DNA of 64,000 bases from Micrococcaceae bacterium Sec5.7 (GCA_039636785.1 CP144169.1:496001-560000), one strand, 5' to 3'; counted from the stretch's first letter, positions 54,166 through 63,243 are shown. A program made the numbers and translations. Notes: generated from the sequence alone by a model not told the origin.

Positions 54166-55746
54166 TCACACGCGCAGGCTGGTCAGCCGGTCCAACGCAG
54201 CGCGGAGGTTGGTGTCCCCGGTGCCGCGGGCGCTGAGATAACCGTCGGGGCGTACGAGGATCCAGTCCCCCTCGGTCGCGGCGAGCGTGTCGTGTACCCG
54301 GCCGTCGGGATCCCACACCCCGCGGTCATCCTTATCCAGCCGCCGCTGACTGATCGTCACCTGGTCCAACCAGGCCGGTAGGGAGTTGGTGTCCGCGGTG
54401 ACCTGATCCTGACTGGTGGACTGCCTGCTCCCAGCGAAAACGAGCAGATGCCAGGCTGAGGTCCTGAGCGACCCGCGCAGTACGATCCAGCCGGGTGATT
54501 GGGCATCGGCTGCGGAGATTTGGGTGAGTCGCTGGCCGGGTCGTGGACCTTCACCTGACTCGTCGTCCGGCACCGTGAGTGGGCTGTCGGGGTAAGCGAT
54601 GCTCAGACCTGACGCGTTCCGGATGAGCTGGCGGATGAAGTCACGATCGGAGTTCTGGGTGTCCTTGGGGGTGGTGTCGACCATGGCCGAGTTCGTGACC
54701 GCGCCGGTGGAGGCGAGTAGGGCCTGGCCAATGGGAACGCGCTCGGCGTCGTAGGTATCGAGCAGCGCGGCATCGGCGTGTCCGTGTACGACCATGGCCA
54801 GCTTCCACGCCAGGTTGTGCGCGTCCTGGATGCCGGTGTTGAGGCCCTGCCCGGACGCGGGGGAATGAACATGGGCGGCGTCACCAGAAACGAAACACCG
54901 CCCGACGTGCATCGCGGGTACCGCGCGCTGCTGGATGGTGAACTTCGACGCCCAACTGGGGGTATCCACGGTGGTCTCGCGTCCCAGAGCCTGCGACAAC
55001 TTGGTGCTGAACTGCCGAGCGATCTGCTCGGGATGCTCAGGCTCTCCTTCGCCGGTCGTGTCCAGTAGCCGCCACTTGCCCGGATCCGGAAACGGGAACA
55101 GCATCAGCGCGCCGCCGGCTGGGGACAGCGAGTGCAGGCCATCTCGCTCCAGATTGGTGTGCACGATTGCATCGGCGATCAGCCAGGTGTGGGCGGCTTC
55201 GCCTGCCAGCGGGAGCTCGAGGATCTTGCGGACGGTCGAGTGTCCGCCGTCGCATCCCCAGAGGTATCGCGCACGAACGGTCTCCTGCCCCGCGCTGGAG
55301 CCATCGCCGCTGCGCAACATGACCGTGACGCCGTCAGCGTCGTGCTGGAACGACTCCAGCCTGGTGCTCCACTCCACTTCGATGCCGGCCGAAGCGGCAT
55401 ATCCGCGAAGCACGCGTTCGGTGATCACCTGATCGATATTGAACATGTATGGAAACCGGGTCACCAGGTCGCCGAAATCATAGTTGACCCGTGTCGCGCG
55501 GTCGGCCTGATGGCGGACGAACCCGTTGACTCTCGTTCCGTGCGGAGCGATGTCGCCGAGAATTCCGAGCTGATCGTAGATTTCCAGGCTGCGGGCGTGC
55601 GTGGCCAGCGCGCGGCTGGTCGTGGCCGGACCGGGCGCGGCATCCACCAAGCGAACCGAAACACCCCACCGGGCCAGTTGCCATGCGGCCATGAGTCCGA
55701 CCGGGCCGGCTCCTGCAACGAGGACGTCAACCTCATAATCTGTCAT
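54166..55746 (-). CDS. FAD-dependent aromatic hydroxylase-type monooxygenase
   Basis: A 526-residue flavoprotein of the PheA/TfdB/MhpA group. The FAD loop is VLVAGAGPVGLMAAWQLARW; the substrate domain has GCDGGHSTVRKILELPL; the second FAD motif is FVSGDAAHVHSPASGQGLNT and then GIQDAHNLAWKLAMVVHGHA; the C-terminal thioredoxin-like domain ends DWILVRPDGYLSARG. NADPH and oxygen hydroxylate an aromatic or polyketide-like substrate, not identified. ATG 55746 overlaps the membrane gene's stop (ATGA), so the pair is co-translated. Such enzymes can inactivate drugs such as rifampicin or tetracycline. Confidence 0.88.
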   Translation of the reverse strand: MTDYEVDVLVAGAGPVGLMAAWQLARWGVSVRLVDAAPGPATTSRALATHARSLEIYDQLGILGDIAPHGTRVNGFVRHQADRATRVNYDFGDLVTRFPYMFNIDQVITERVLRGYAASAGIEVEWSTRLESFQHDADGVTVMLRSGDGSSAGQETVRARYLWGCDGGHSTVRKILELPLAGEAAHTWLIADAIVHTNLERDGLHSLSPAGGALMLFPFPDPGKWRLLDTTGEGEPEHPEQIARQFSTKLSQALGRETTVDTPSWASKFTIQQRAVPAMHVGRCFVSGDAAHVHSPASGQGLNTGIQDAHNLAWKLAMVVHGHADAALLDTYDAERVPIGQALLASTGAVTNSAMVDTTPKDTQNSDRDFIRQLIRNASGLSIAYPDSPLTVPDDESGEGPRPGQRLTQISAADAQSPGWIVLRGSLRTSAWHLLVFAGSRQSTSQDQVTADTNSLPAWLDQVTISQRRLDKDDRGVWDPDGRVHDTLAATEGDWILVRPDGYLSARGTGDTNLRAALDRLTSLRV

Positions 55747-56819
55747 GGCAACCGGACTCCCTCAGTGTTAGCCGTGGCCCTGGTCGACCCGGGCTCTGGG
55801 TCGAGGGAGCCTTCGATGTGGACGACTTCCTGGTTGCGGAAGTGTCCGATCATGGTGAACAGGACCCCGGCGAGGGTCCATCCGGCCAGGACCAGCCAGG
55901 GGAACAGTGTGTTGGCATCCGGAAAATAGGAGAGGTCCCGCAGCAAGGTGGTCGAGGCTCCCGGGACTAACCATTGACCAATTGTGCCCCAGGGTCCGGG
56001 GAGGAACTGCATGGGTGCGGAGGCGGCAGAGATGGGGTTGGCGATCAGCATGGTGATCACGGCACCGACCGGGATACCCGCAGTGCCGATCAGTGCGTTG
56101 AGCCCGACGATGAATGAACTGGTTCCAAGCAGCGACAGCGCGGCGGCCAGACCGTTGAGCGCGACGTTTCCCTGCAGCACGCCGTAGAGCCCCTGCATCA
56201 CCAGCACAATGATGCCGCCGGCCAGGATTGAGTACAGGGCCAGGGCGCCCAGCCGGCGCCGGTTGCCCACCACCGTGAGCGAGACGAGGATGCCGCCGAT
56301 CATCCCGCCCATGGCCAGCGGGAAGCCCGCCAACGCCAGGCCGGTGCCTTTCGCATCTGACGCCGCGAGCGGAACGAGGTCGGTCACTATCACCTTCGGA
56401 GCCGCCGCCGGTGCGGACGCCCCGGCCTGGTTGATTTGGCTCTGGATCTGCTGGGCGACGCCGGTGAGGATCTGGCTCACCGCGGTGCCGTTTGCGGAGG
56501 CGGTGAGGACCTCGGGGGTCTGCCCCAGCACCACCGCACCGTAGGCGTCCCGAGAGCGTATGAGGGCCGTGGCCGCGTCCCTGCTGTCCACCGTGGTGAT
56601 CGTGAAGGTTCCGGCTGCCTTGTCCTCCAACGCCTTTTCCAGTGCCTGGACCTGCGCGTCCGGGCCAATGACGGCCAGGGGGATGTCCTTCGCCGAAGAC
56701 GTGACGCCGAACCAAGTGAAGGCGAGCAGGACCACACCAACAATGGCCGCGGCCGCGATCGCGATAAGGACCACGCGCGACCACTTGGTGTGCGGCGCGG
56801 CCGCAGGAACGATGGACAT
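55743..56819 (-). CDS. Membrane protein of the ABC-2/YhgE-Pip-like type
   Basis: A 358-residue protein: one N-terminal helix (VVLIAIAAAAIVGVVLLAFT), an extracytoplasmic domain (AKDIPLAVIGPDAQVQALEK, DAATALIRSRDAYGAVVLGQ) and five or six C-terminal helices (GFPLAMGGMIGGILVSLTVV, IVGLNALIGTAGIPVGAVIT, TLFPWLVLAGWTLAGVLFTM). This layout resembles ABC-2-type permeases or YhgE/Pip proteins. It lacks an ATPase partner here. It is the first gene of an operon with the monooxygenase and divergent from a TetR gene. Probably exports or handles a hydrophobic compound. Confidence 0.75.
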   Translation of the reverse strand: MSIVPAAAPHTKWSRVVLIAIAAAAIVGVVLLAFTWFGVTSSAKDIPLAVIGPDAQVQALEKALEDKAAGTFTITTVDSRDAATALIRSRDAYGAVVLGQTPEVLTASANGTAVSQILTGVAQQIQSQINQAGASAPAAAPKVIVTDLVPLAASDAKGTGLALAGFPLAMGGMIGGILVSLTVVGNRRRLGALALYSILAGGIIVLVMQGLYGVLQGNVALNGLAAALSLLGTSSFIVGLNALIGTAGIPVGAVITMLIANPISAASAPMQFLPGPWGTIGQWLVPGASTTLLRDLSYFPDANTLFPWLVLAGWTLAGVLFTMIGHFRNQEVVHIEGSLDPEPGSTRATANTEGVRLP

Positions 56820-56837
56820 GGGTTTCTCCCGACTAGT

Positions 56838-56904
56838 AAAAAGAATGATTATTCTCTATGGTGGATGACGGCAGGGGATCCTGTCAAGAACAACCATTCT
56901 TTTT
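56838..56904. promoter_or_regulatory. Inverted-repeat operators between TetR and membrane-protein operon
   Basis: AAAAAGAATG (56838-56847) has an exact inverted partner CATTCTTTTT (56895-56904), and the first contains the small palindrome AGAAT-GATT-ATTCT (56842-56855). The pair spans the gap between the divergent starts at 56819 and 56916. This suggests TetR binding near both promoters. Confidence 0.7.
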
Positions 56905-56915
56905 GAGGTGGCCGC

Positions 56916-57509
56916 ATGCCGAGAGTGACAGATGCCTACCGTCAGGCCCGCCGTCTGGAGATCGCGGCGGCGGCGTTGCGCTGCTTTGGCCGCAAGGGGT
57001 TCCAGGGAACCTCGATGGCCGACATCATTGCTGAGTCCAGGCTGTCGGCAGGTGCCATCTACAGTCACTTCAAGGGCAAGGACGAACTCATCGAGGTTTC
57101 CGTTCATGGGGTCCTGGACCACCTGTTGGATGAGATCAACGCGCTACGCTCGTCTGACCCGTTGCCCGAACCCCGTGAGGTGCTCAAAGCATTCCTGCAA
57201 AGCATCGGAAAGGACATCATCGAGCGCGGACTCCTCCTTCAGGTCTGGGCCGAGGCGATGACCGATCCGGGGCTGGCCCGTATAGCGGCCGGAACGGTCA
57301 CCGGGCTCAAGGAACTCTTCGCCGGTTACCTCATCACCTGGTACACCCAGTCCCGCGGGCTGTCACCCGCGGAAGCTTCCTCCCGCGCCGGGAAATACGC
57401 TGCGGTGATGCTGGGAGTGTGCCAGGGCTTCATCGTCCAATCCGCGCTAATCCCGGAGTTCGACGCCCAGGAATACCTCGCAGGACTCGGCGCGATCACA
57501 CCGGCCTGA
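56916..57509 (+). CDS. TetR-family regulator
   Basis: A 197-residue TetR regulator. The helix-turn-helix is IAAAALRCFGRKGFQGTSMA and DIIAESRLSAGAIYSHFKGK; the ligand domain has LKAFLQSIGKDIIERGLLLQ and YAAVMLGVCQGFIVQSALIP. TTGAGGTGG precedes the ATG. It likely represses the divergent membrane protein/monooxygenase operon and responds to the same compound they handle. Intact. Confidence 0.92.
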   Translation: MPRVTDAYRQARRLEIAAAALRCFGRKGFQGTSMADIIAESRLSAGAIYSHFKGKDELIEVSVHGVLDHLLDEINALRSSDPLPEPREVLKAFLQSIGKDIIERGLLLQVWAEAMTDPGLARIAAGTVTGLKELFAGYLITWYTQSRGLSPAEASSRAGKYAAVMLGVCQGFIVQSALIPEFDAQEYLAGLGAITPA

Positions 57510-57841
57510 CGGCTCGGGACGCCTCCGTCCTTCAGCGGCCGTCGCGAGACCTTCATACGAGGATCTCCCCCAACGAAATAAGACGCACTGCTGCGGCTCG
57601 GTCCGTGATCCAGCCGGCACACAGCCTCCAGAAACGGGCAGCACAGCCGAACCTTGACTGCTGCCGCAGCCATCGGAAACGGATCGAAAACCGCCAGCCC
57701 GCGCTGTGAAAAAACCGCCATTCCGAACCAACAGTCACAGCGGAGTGTCCCGCCGAGGGCGTTCCGGTTCCAAGGAACTGGGACGGCGCTTTGACAAGCC
57801 CAGTGCCTTACGGCACCGCTAGGCTCTATGCCTACGAGGTG

Positions 57842-58183
57842 ATGGGGGGAAACGTGGGAGTCTCTGACGACGGCTCTTCGGCAATGGAGTCGAAGCTTCG
57901 CCGCTATCCAGCGTTTGTCAGGTTCTGGTTGGCATCGACGGTGTCCGATTTCGGCACCTACATAACTACCTTGGCTTTGTCTGTCCTGATTTTGGTGACG
58001 ATGAACGGCACACCATTGGATCAGGGCCTGGTCAATGCTGCCAGGTGGACCCCGTATCTACTTTTCGGGCTGGTTGCCGGAGTCTGGATTGACCGGTTTC
58101 CCCGCCGAACGGTGCTCATCGGCGGAGACTGGGGTGCCCTGAAGATCTCGGCCAGCAGGACACATGGGTCTTGGAGTTCCTGA
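57842..58183 (+). pseudogene. MFS transporter, N-terminal fragment
   Basis: From ATG 57842 the frame reads MGGNVGVSDDGSSAMESKLR, RYPAFVRFWLASTVSDFGTY, ITTLALSVLILVTMNGTPLD and TPYLLFGLVAGVWIDRFPRR-TVLIGGD, the first two helices and motif A of an MFS exporter. It loses similarity after VLIGGD (about 58130) and ends at 58183. Ten helices are missing. The next 140 bases belong to another relic. Confidence 0.75.
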
Positions 58184-58272
58184 AACGTCCGGTAGAAGTG
58201 ACATTCCGCCAGGACACTCTTCAGTGGACGAGCGGAGCCGACACCCTCAGCTTCAAAAGCGCAGATTCCTGA
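58135..58272 (+). pseudogene. Short C-terminal remnant of an unknown protein
   Basis: A 45-codon frame overlapping the MFS fragment's end reads CPEDLGQQDTWVLEFLKRPV and EVTFRQDTLQWTSGADTLSF before TGA. It has the beta-strand rhythm of a META/HslJ-type domain end but is too short to name. It shows that a second gene was joined to the MFS stump by deletion. Confidence 0.35.
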
Positions 58273-58411
58273 ACGGCCGGAGGCTCCGTTGTGCGTTGCT
58301 GCCGGATTCCTGACCGCTCCAACCCTGGGATGCCTTGGACATGCTTCTCGTTGGGGGTGAAGATCATGGGCTTCCTATTTTTCCGATGCTCGACATGCGA
58401 GGCTTCATGCC

Positions 58412-58930
58412 ATGGGAAAGCCATTAGTATTCAGGATTGTCCCTATTGCCGGGCTGAGTTTCGGCGGTAGGGCTGCTGTCCTTCTTTGCCTCACGCTAGC
58501 GGCTACTGCGTGCACCCCTGAAAACCCTTTAGCTGGTTCCGCGAAGCCATCAACGACCAAGACTGAATGTGCATCACCATCGCGGATCGTAAAAAGTGCT
58601 GTCAACGGTACCGAAGTTGAGGGGACGTCTAAGGACGGAATCACGCTGTATGGCCAGGTTCAGTCGGAAGGATTCCTTCTGGCCTCTGAAGCCGAAAAGA
58701 AGATTGTTTGGCGCATCAGTGGCTCGGGCCGCCTAGCCGTGACGGTGACCCGACCCGGTGGCGACGAATCGGGTTTAGCCTGGGGTCCTGAACTTCACTC
58801 AGCAAGCAACTACGCCCGCCCCGGCGACGAATACGGCACAGCTCTAGTACTCGACCAGTCAGGATGCTGGAATATCAAATTCACCAGGGACTCCCGAACA
58901 GCTAATGTTTGGCTGCAGGTGGGCACCTGA
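58412..58930 (+). CDS. Hypothetical lipoprotein
   Basis: A 172-residue lipoprotein: the signal region RAAVLLCLTLAATACTPENP contains the lipobox ATAC, followed by a Ser/Thr-rich linker and a beta-rich domain with two Cys (KTECASPSRIVKSAVNGTEV, VWRISGSGRLAVTVTRPGGD, EYGTALVLDQSGCWNIKFTR). This recalls small actinobacterial surface lipoproteins of unknown role. The gene is complete, although it sits among relics. Confidence 0.72.
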   Translation: MGKPLVFRIVPIAGLSFGGRAAVLLCLTLAATACTPENPLAGSAKPSTTKTECASPSRIVKSAVNGTEVEGTSKDGITLYGQVQSEGFLLASEAEKKIVWRISGSGRLAVTVTRPGGDESGLAWGPELHSASNYARPGDEYGTALVLDQSGCWNIKFTRDSRTANVWLQVGT

Positions 58931-59160
58931 TCCTCGCCCAATCCCGAGCGGGCTGGTGCTCTGAGGTTTCGCTGGCGACCTCGCCTAGCCAGAGGGCGCC
59001 TTTGTTATGCACGGCATCCCCATTGACACGTCCTAAGACAGGCCTTGACCCTTCGTTGCAACGGCAACTGGCCTAACGCGACTTCGGATTTGGGACTGCC
59101 CCCGGTTCGGTTGACTCCTTACCTCAGACGCTGGGTGACCGAAGCGTCCGGTGAAGGATC

Positions 59161-60413
59161 GGCGAATTCAGGCGGTCGTTGCAACGGCGGGTTTTTCTGG
59201 TTCAAATAGTAGCCGTTCCATGGCTTGGGCGGGGGTGATGCCGCCCAGGGTCTTGCGGGGTCGGGCGTTGAGTTCGGCTGCGACTTCGAGCAGCCGCTCG
59301 GGTGAGTGCACGGACAGGTCGGTGCCCTTGGGGAAGTACTGGCGCAGGAGTCCGTTGGTGTTCTCGTTGGTGCCGCGCTGCCAGGGTGAGTGCGGGTCGC
59401 AGAAGTAGATGTCCATGTTGGTCGCCATGGTGATCTGGCGGTGTTGGGCAAGCTCGGTGCCCTGGTCCCAGGTCAGCGACTTGCACAGGTGCTCCGGCAG
59501 GGTCTTGATCCTCGCCAGCAGGCCGTCACGGACAGCGACGGCGCCGTGGTCATCGGGCAGGTGGACCAGCATCGTAAACCGGGTCTGGCGCTCCACCAGG
59601 GTGGCGATGGCCGAGCGGCAGTTCGACCCCAGGACCAGATCCCCTTCCCAGTGGCCAGGGACGGCGCGGTCGGCGACCTCGGCGGGTCGTTCGCTGATCA
59701 GGATCATGTCCGGGATCTTCCCCGCCCGCTTGCCGGTGGGGCGTCTTGGCCGCCTCACGGCGCGGCCTGTGCGCAGGTGTTGGTGCAGGTCAGTGCGCAG
59801 GTGACCGCGGCCCTGCACATACAGCGCCTGGTAGATCGTCTCGGGACACACTTGCATCTCCGCCCGGTCCGGGAACGTCGTGGCGAGGTGGTCACTGATC
59901 TGCTCGGGACTCCACTTCACGCACAACTTGGCCTGTACCAGGGATGCCAGTTCCAGGTCATCGAACTTGCTGGCCTTGGGTCGGTGACCGCGCAGCTCGG
60001 CCCGTTTCTGCGCCGCATACGGCGCATACTTTCCCCGCCCCCGCGCGCCCGTCCCGGGGCCATTACGGCGCAGTTCACGGCTGACCGTCGATGCAGACCG
60101 CTTGAGCTGCGCTGCGATCGCCCGCACACTTATTCCGGCCAGGTGCAGGTCCGCGATCTGCAGTCGGTCTTCCAGGCACAGGTACCGGCCCGAAGGTTCG
60201 GGTTTCTTGCGCGGGATCCGCCCGCCGGTCCCTTGACGCCAATGACGGCCAGTTCGTCGATCCACTCCAACAGCCTCGCACGCCGCGATCAGCGTCGAGC
60301 CCTGGGCCATCAACACCCAGAACCGGGCCTCCTTTTCGATCCGTTCCTTCTTCGACAACATGGGCAACACCTCACAATAAAAAGGGGTGTTGCAACGACC
60401 GATTGAACTCGCC
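59161..60413. mobile_element. IS30-family element, copy B
   Basis: Same ends and orientation as copy A; ATC flanks both sides (59158-59160 and 60414-60416). The target without the IS would read GGTGAAGGATCACC. The only base difference from copy A noticed is at 60170. The two copies are direct repeats 20,030 bases apart. Confidence 0.9.
59168..60361 (-). CDS. IS30-family transposase, copy B
   Basis: A 397-residue transposase identical in translation to copy A (39138-40331) except for Glu in place of Asp in LCLEDRLQIADLH. Its motifs (VPGHWEGDLVLGSNCRSAIA, SLTWDQGTELAQH, QRGTNENTNGLLRQYFPKG) are intact. The longer frame above the ATG at 60361 crosses the inverted repeat into flanking DNA and is not used. 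Confidence 0.93.
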   Translation of the reverse strand: MLSKKERIEKEARFWVLMAQGSTLIAACEAVGVDRRTGRHWRQGTGGRIPRKKPEPSGRYLCLEDRLQIADLHLAGISVRAIAAQLKRSASTVSRELRRNGPGTGARGRGKYAPYAAQKRAELRGHRPKASKFDDLELASLVQAKLCVKWSPEQISDHLATTFPDRAEMQVCPETIYQALYVQGRGHLRTDLHQHLRTGRAVRRPRRPTGKRAGKIPDMILISERPAEVADRAVPGHWEGDLVLGSNCRSAIATLVERQTRFTMLVHLPDDHGAVAVRDGLLARIKTLPEHLCKSLTWDQGTELAQHRQITMATNMDIYFCDPHSPWQRGTNENTNGLLRQYFPKGTDLSVHSPERLLEVAAELNARPRKTLGGITPAQAMERLLFEPEKPAVATTA

Positions 60414-60478
60414 ATCACCTTTCGGAATGGTGAGGCGTCCCGGTGGGTTCCCCTGCCGGTCACGGTTTTGTGTCGGCC

Positions 60479-60517
60479 GTCAAGTCGATTTGCGTGTGGA
60501 TCGCAAATCGACTTGAC
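60479..60517. repeat. Perfect 16-bp stem hairpin
   Basis: GTCAAGTCGATTTGCG (60479-60494) and CGCAAATCGACTTGAC (60502-60517) pair perfectly around a 7-base loop. It lies between IS30 copy B and the stop of the P-loop kinase. As a terminator for the kinase it lacks a U-run; a recombination or protein-binding site is also possible. Confidence 0.7.
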
Positions 60518-60552
60518 CTGACGTGGTGCCTTTACGGCCGGGCCTTGGCGCG

Positions 60553-61104
60553 TTATAGCGCCAGCGCACATACCAAGTTCGCGTAGGTCTCCTCGATGGC
60601 TCCGGAGCTACTGTGGATGACGGAAGCGGACGGCCGTTTTCGAAGTCCGCGGACCAGATCGTCGTACATGGACTCCAGCAGTTGCGAACCACCGCCTTGT
60701 TCCACGATTGCCTTAATCTGCCCGTGCCACGGGACATCATCCTCGGCGCCACGGTCGCCGAACCGCTCGACGGAACGCTCTTTCGTGTCCATGATGACAA
60801 TCTCTCGGAAGCCGCTGCCGGTCTCCTCAGCGAGGGCCCGGAAGATTGCAATCTCGTCGTCGGCGTCGAGGAACTGCGGCATGATGACGTCACGTCCTGC
60901 AGCAAGGTGCGCGGCAGCCATGCTGGCCGCGACGGGGCGGACTATCTCTCCGGTTCCCTGGAAGTCCTCTTGCCACCCACCAATCAGGCAGCGCACTTGA
61001 TCGATGTCCAGATTCAATGTGCCCGGGTGGCGATCGACGAACATCCTCGCCAGAGTTGACTTACCGATTCCCGGCGGGCCGTTCAGGAGAATCAGATCAG
61101 CCAT
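60553..61104 (-). CDS. P-loop kinase-like ATP-binding protein
   Basis: A 183-residue AAA/kinase-like protein. Walker A is LILLNGPPGIGKSTLARMFV; TLNLDIDQVRCLIGGWQEDF fits the NMP-kinase-like second motif, and AAGRDVIMPQFLDADDEIAI a Walker B-like strand. It resembles small actinobacterial nucleoside/aminoglycoside-type kinases or AAA_33 proteins of unknown substrate. ATG 61104 starts directly before the first strand (MADLILLNG). It stands alone between two IS30-family elements. Confidence 0.82.
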   Translation of the reverse strand: MADLILLNGPPGIGKSTLARMFVDRHPGTLNLDIDQVRCLIGGWQEDFQGTGEIVRPVAASMAAAHLAAGRDVIMPQFLDADDEIAIFRALAEETGSGFREIVIMDTKERSVERFGDRGAEDDVPWHGQIKAIVEQGGGSQLLESMYDDLVRGLRKRPSASVIHSSSGAIEETYANLVCALAL

Positions 61105-61236
61105 GAGTGGTTCCCACCGCATCCCACCGAGCCGAACGGTCTTACTGGTATTCGCATAGACGACACGCTAGCCGTACGCATGCGCCCCAGGCCACCAGCC
61201 CGTCACGCCCACCCGAGATAATGTCCGTTCAGCGTT

Positions 61237-62456
61237 CCTTGGGTTCTTGCGGTGATTGCAACACTTAGCGGATGGGTGTTGTCATGGCGGGGTATTCAAT
61301 TTATTTGAGGCCGGATCTTTTGCAGGTTTTTTGGTCCGGGATGCAGGCGGGTGATTTCATCACCGAAGCCGTGGCTCCGATCAATACGAGCCGGCGGACT
61401 GGGCGCCGGGTTCTCGCGGAGGCCGGGGGTGTCAGGCCCCGGCGGGGCCGGGATCTGAAGGGCCGTTGCCTGACCTTCGCCCAGCGAGAGGAGATCGCGG
61501 TGCTGCGCGCCCAGGGACGATCATTGCGGCAGATCGGGGCCGTGGTCGGCAGAGCGGCGTCGACGGTGTCCAGGGAGCTGCGGCGCAACTCGGTGGCAGG
61601 ATTGCCCTACCGGGCGACGTCGGCTCACGCGCTGGCGTATGAGCGGGCTTCGCGGCCGAAACCGGCGAAACTGCACACCAATCCGGTGTTGCGTGCGAAG
61701 GTGGAAGGGGACCTGAAAAAGAAGTACTCACCGGAGCAGATCGCAGGACGCCTGCAGGTTGAGTTTCCCGATGAGCCGGAGATGCGGGTGTCACCTGAGA
61801 CCATTTACCAGTCCCTCTACGTTCAGTCCCGCGGAGCACTCAACCGCGATCTGGCCGCGTGTTTGCGCACCGGGCGGGCTATCAGGCAGCCCTGCAGGAA
61901 GGCCGGCCAGCGGAAGAACCGGATCCCGGGGATGATCAATATCTCCGAACGCCCACCCGAGGTTCAGGACCGGGCCGTGCCAGGGCATTGGGAAGGGGAT
62001 TTAATCATCGGCAAGGGGAATCAGTCCGCGATCGGGACGCTGGTCGAGCGGACCACCAATTACACGATGCTCGTGCACCTGCCGGACGGGTACAAGGCCG
62101 AGCAGATGCGTGATGCGCTGACCGCGAAGATCAAGACGCTCCCCGAGGCGCTGCGGCATTCCCTGACCTGGGATCAGGGCATCGAGATGCAGGACTGGAA
62201 AACCGTGAAGATCGACACCGGCATCGAGATCTACTTCTGCGACCCGCACTCGCCCTGGCAGCGCGGCCTCAATGAAAACACCAATGGCCTGCTGCGCCAG
62301 TATTTCCCCAAGGGCACGGACCTGAGCATCCACAGCGCCGCAGATCTCGACTGGGTTGCCCAGGAACTCAACGACCGGCCGCGGAAAAGACTAGAGTTCA
62401 GGAAACCGATCGAACTGATCGAAAACCTCCTGTTGCAATGACCGCCTGAATCCGCC
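61237..62456. mobile_element. IS30-family element of a second type
   Basis: The right end on the minus strand begins GGCGGATTCAGGCGGTCATT; the left end reads CTTGGGTTCTTGCGGTGATT, sharing GCGGTSATTGCAAC. The ends resemble those of copies A and B (GCGGTCGTTGCAAC), but the transposase is different. Exact edges and target duplication are uncertain. Confidence 0.75.
61272..62441 (+). CDS. IS30-family transposase, second type
   Basis: A 389-residue transposase: VFWSGMQAGDFITEAVAPIN, RCLTFAQREEIAVLRAQGRS, VGRAASTVSRELRRNSVAGL (helix-turn-helix), VPGHWEGDLIIGKGNQSAIG (first acidic residues), SLTWDQGIEMQDWKTVKIDT and QRGLNENTNGLLRQYFPKGT. It differs from copies A and B across its length but shares the DDE motifs. 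ATG at 61272 or 61284 could be used. Intact. Confidence 0.92.
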   Translation: MGVVMAGYSIYLRPDLLQVFWSGMQAGDFITEAVAPINTSRRTGRRVLAEAGGVRPRRGRDLKGRCLTFAQREEIAVLRAQGRSLRQIGAVVGRAASTVSRELRRNSVAGLPYRATSAHALAYERASRPKPAKLHTNPVLRAKVEGDLKKKYSPEQIAGRLQVEFPDEPEMRVSPETIYQSLYVQSRGALNRDLAACLRTGRAIRQPCRKAGQRKNRIPGMINISERPPEVQDRAVPGHWEGDLIIGKGNQSAIGTLVERTTNYTMLVHLPDGYKAEQMRDALTAKIKTLPEALRHSLTWDQGIEMQDWKTVKIDTGIEIYFCDPHSPWQRGLNENTNGLLRQYFPKGTDLSIHSAADLDWVAQELNDRPRKRLEFRKPIELIENLLLQ

Positions 62457-62781
62457 GTTCCCCTAACGGACCTCACGCCGTCTTCCTTGGGCAAGCCGCG
62501 GACTAGCGATTACTTACCTCAACGCGGCCTTAGCGTACGATTTTTTCCGTTTTCTGAAGCGACCCCGACCCCATACCTACACCGAGCAGGTCCCGGTCAG
62601 TTCGGCACAACAGCGCCATGACACCCTGAACCGGGTCCTATATGTGCAAGGCCTTATCGGCCACGCACGCCAAGGACAGACCCGCTAAGTCCGGGGTGTA
62701 CCGGGACCCGTGCAACCGCAGGCATCTACCGCCCTGCTCCCCGTTCGAGTAGGGGTCCCACGTCCTTGGTGTTGGGGCTGC
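62457..62781. other. 325-bp gap without a recognised gene
   Basis: Between the IS30-family element and the lipoprotein gene I see one short plus-strand open piece (about 62533-62689; RPHTYTEQVPVSSAQQRHDT, LNRVLYVQGLIGHARQGQTR) that could be a gene remnant but matches nothing I know. No RNA or repeat was seen. Confidence 0.45.
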
Positions 62782-63243
62782 TCATGCTCCTGGGACCCTT
62801 CTCGATGTCCCTGCGACGAGGATGTTCTCAGTGACGGATTCGAAACCTTCCTTGACGATTTGTGAGGAGTCGTAATCATCCGGGACTAGGACCACGGAGA
62901 CGACACCCTTCATGGCGGTCCTGACGATTTCCTTCCCCGAATCGGACTGGTCGCTGCATCCGGTGATCCACAGGTCGGGCCGATCATCCGGGACGGCCGT
63001 CACACACGTGTACGTGTACTTCGTGGCCTGCGCGACGAAGTACCGGATGCCGTCTCTGGCAGCGAGAAGACGGGTAGTATGCTCTCCACGCATCATGACC
63101 GGGACACGCATGGGGAGGACGTCAGCGGTGGTCGCTTCACGGTCGAGTGCGCTGATTCGTGGGGGCGTTGATGTGCACGCAGTGAGTGAGAGCGCAGCGG
63201 TGATTGTCGTGGTGATGGCGGTTATGCGGGCAAGTCGTTTCAT
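62782..63243 (-). CDS. Hypothetical lipoprotein
   Basis: A 153-residue lipoprotein with signal MKRLARITAITTTITAALSL and lipobox LTAC, then a small domain (SALDREATTADVLPMRVPVM, RYFVAQATKYTYTCVTAVPD, DLWITGCSDQSDSGKEIVRT, VSVVLVPDDYDSSQIVKEGF). Two Cys could form a disulfide. It resembles small Micrococcaceae surface proteins; function unknown. The gene is complete. Confidence 0.75.
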   Translation of the reverse strand: MKRLARITAITTTITAALSLTACTSTPPRISALDREATTADVLPMRVPVMMRGEHTTRLLAARDGIRYFVAQATKYTYTCVTAVPDDRPDLWITGCSDQSDSGKEIVRTAMKGVVSVVLVPDDYDSSQIVKEGFESVTENILVAGTSRRVPGA

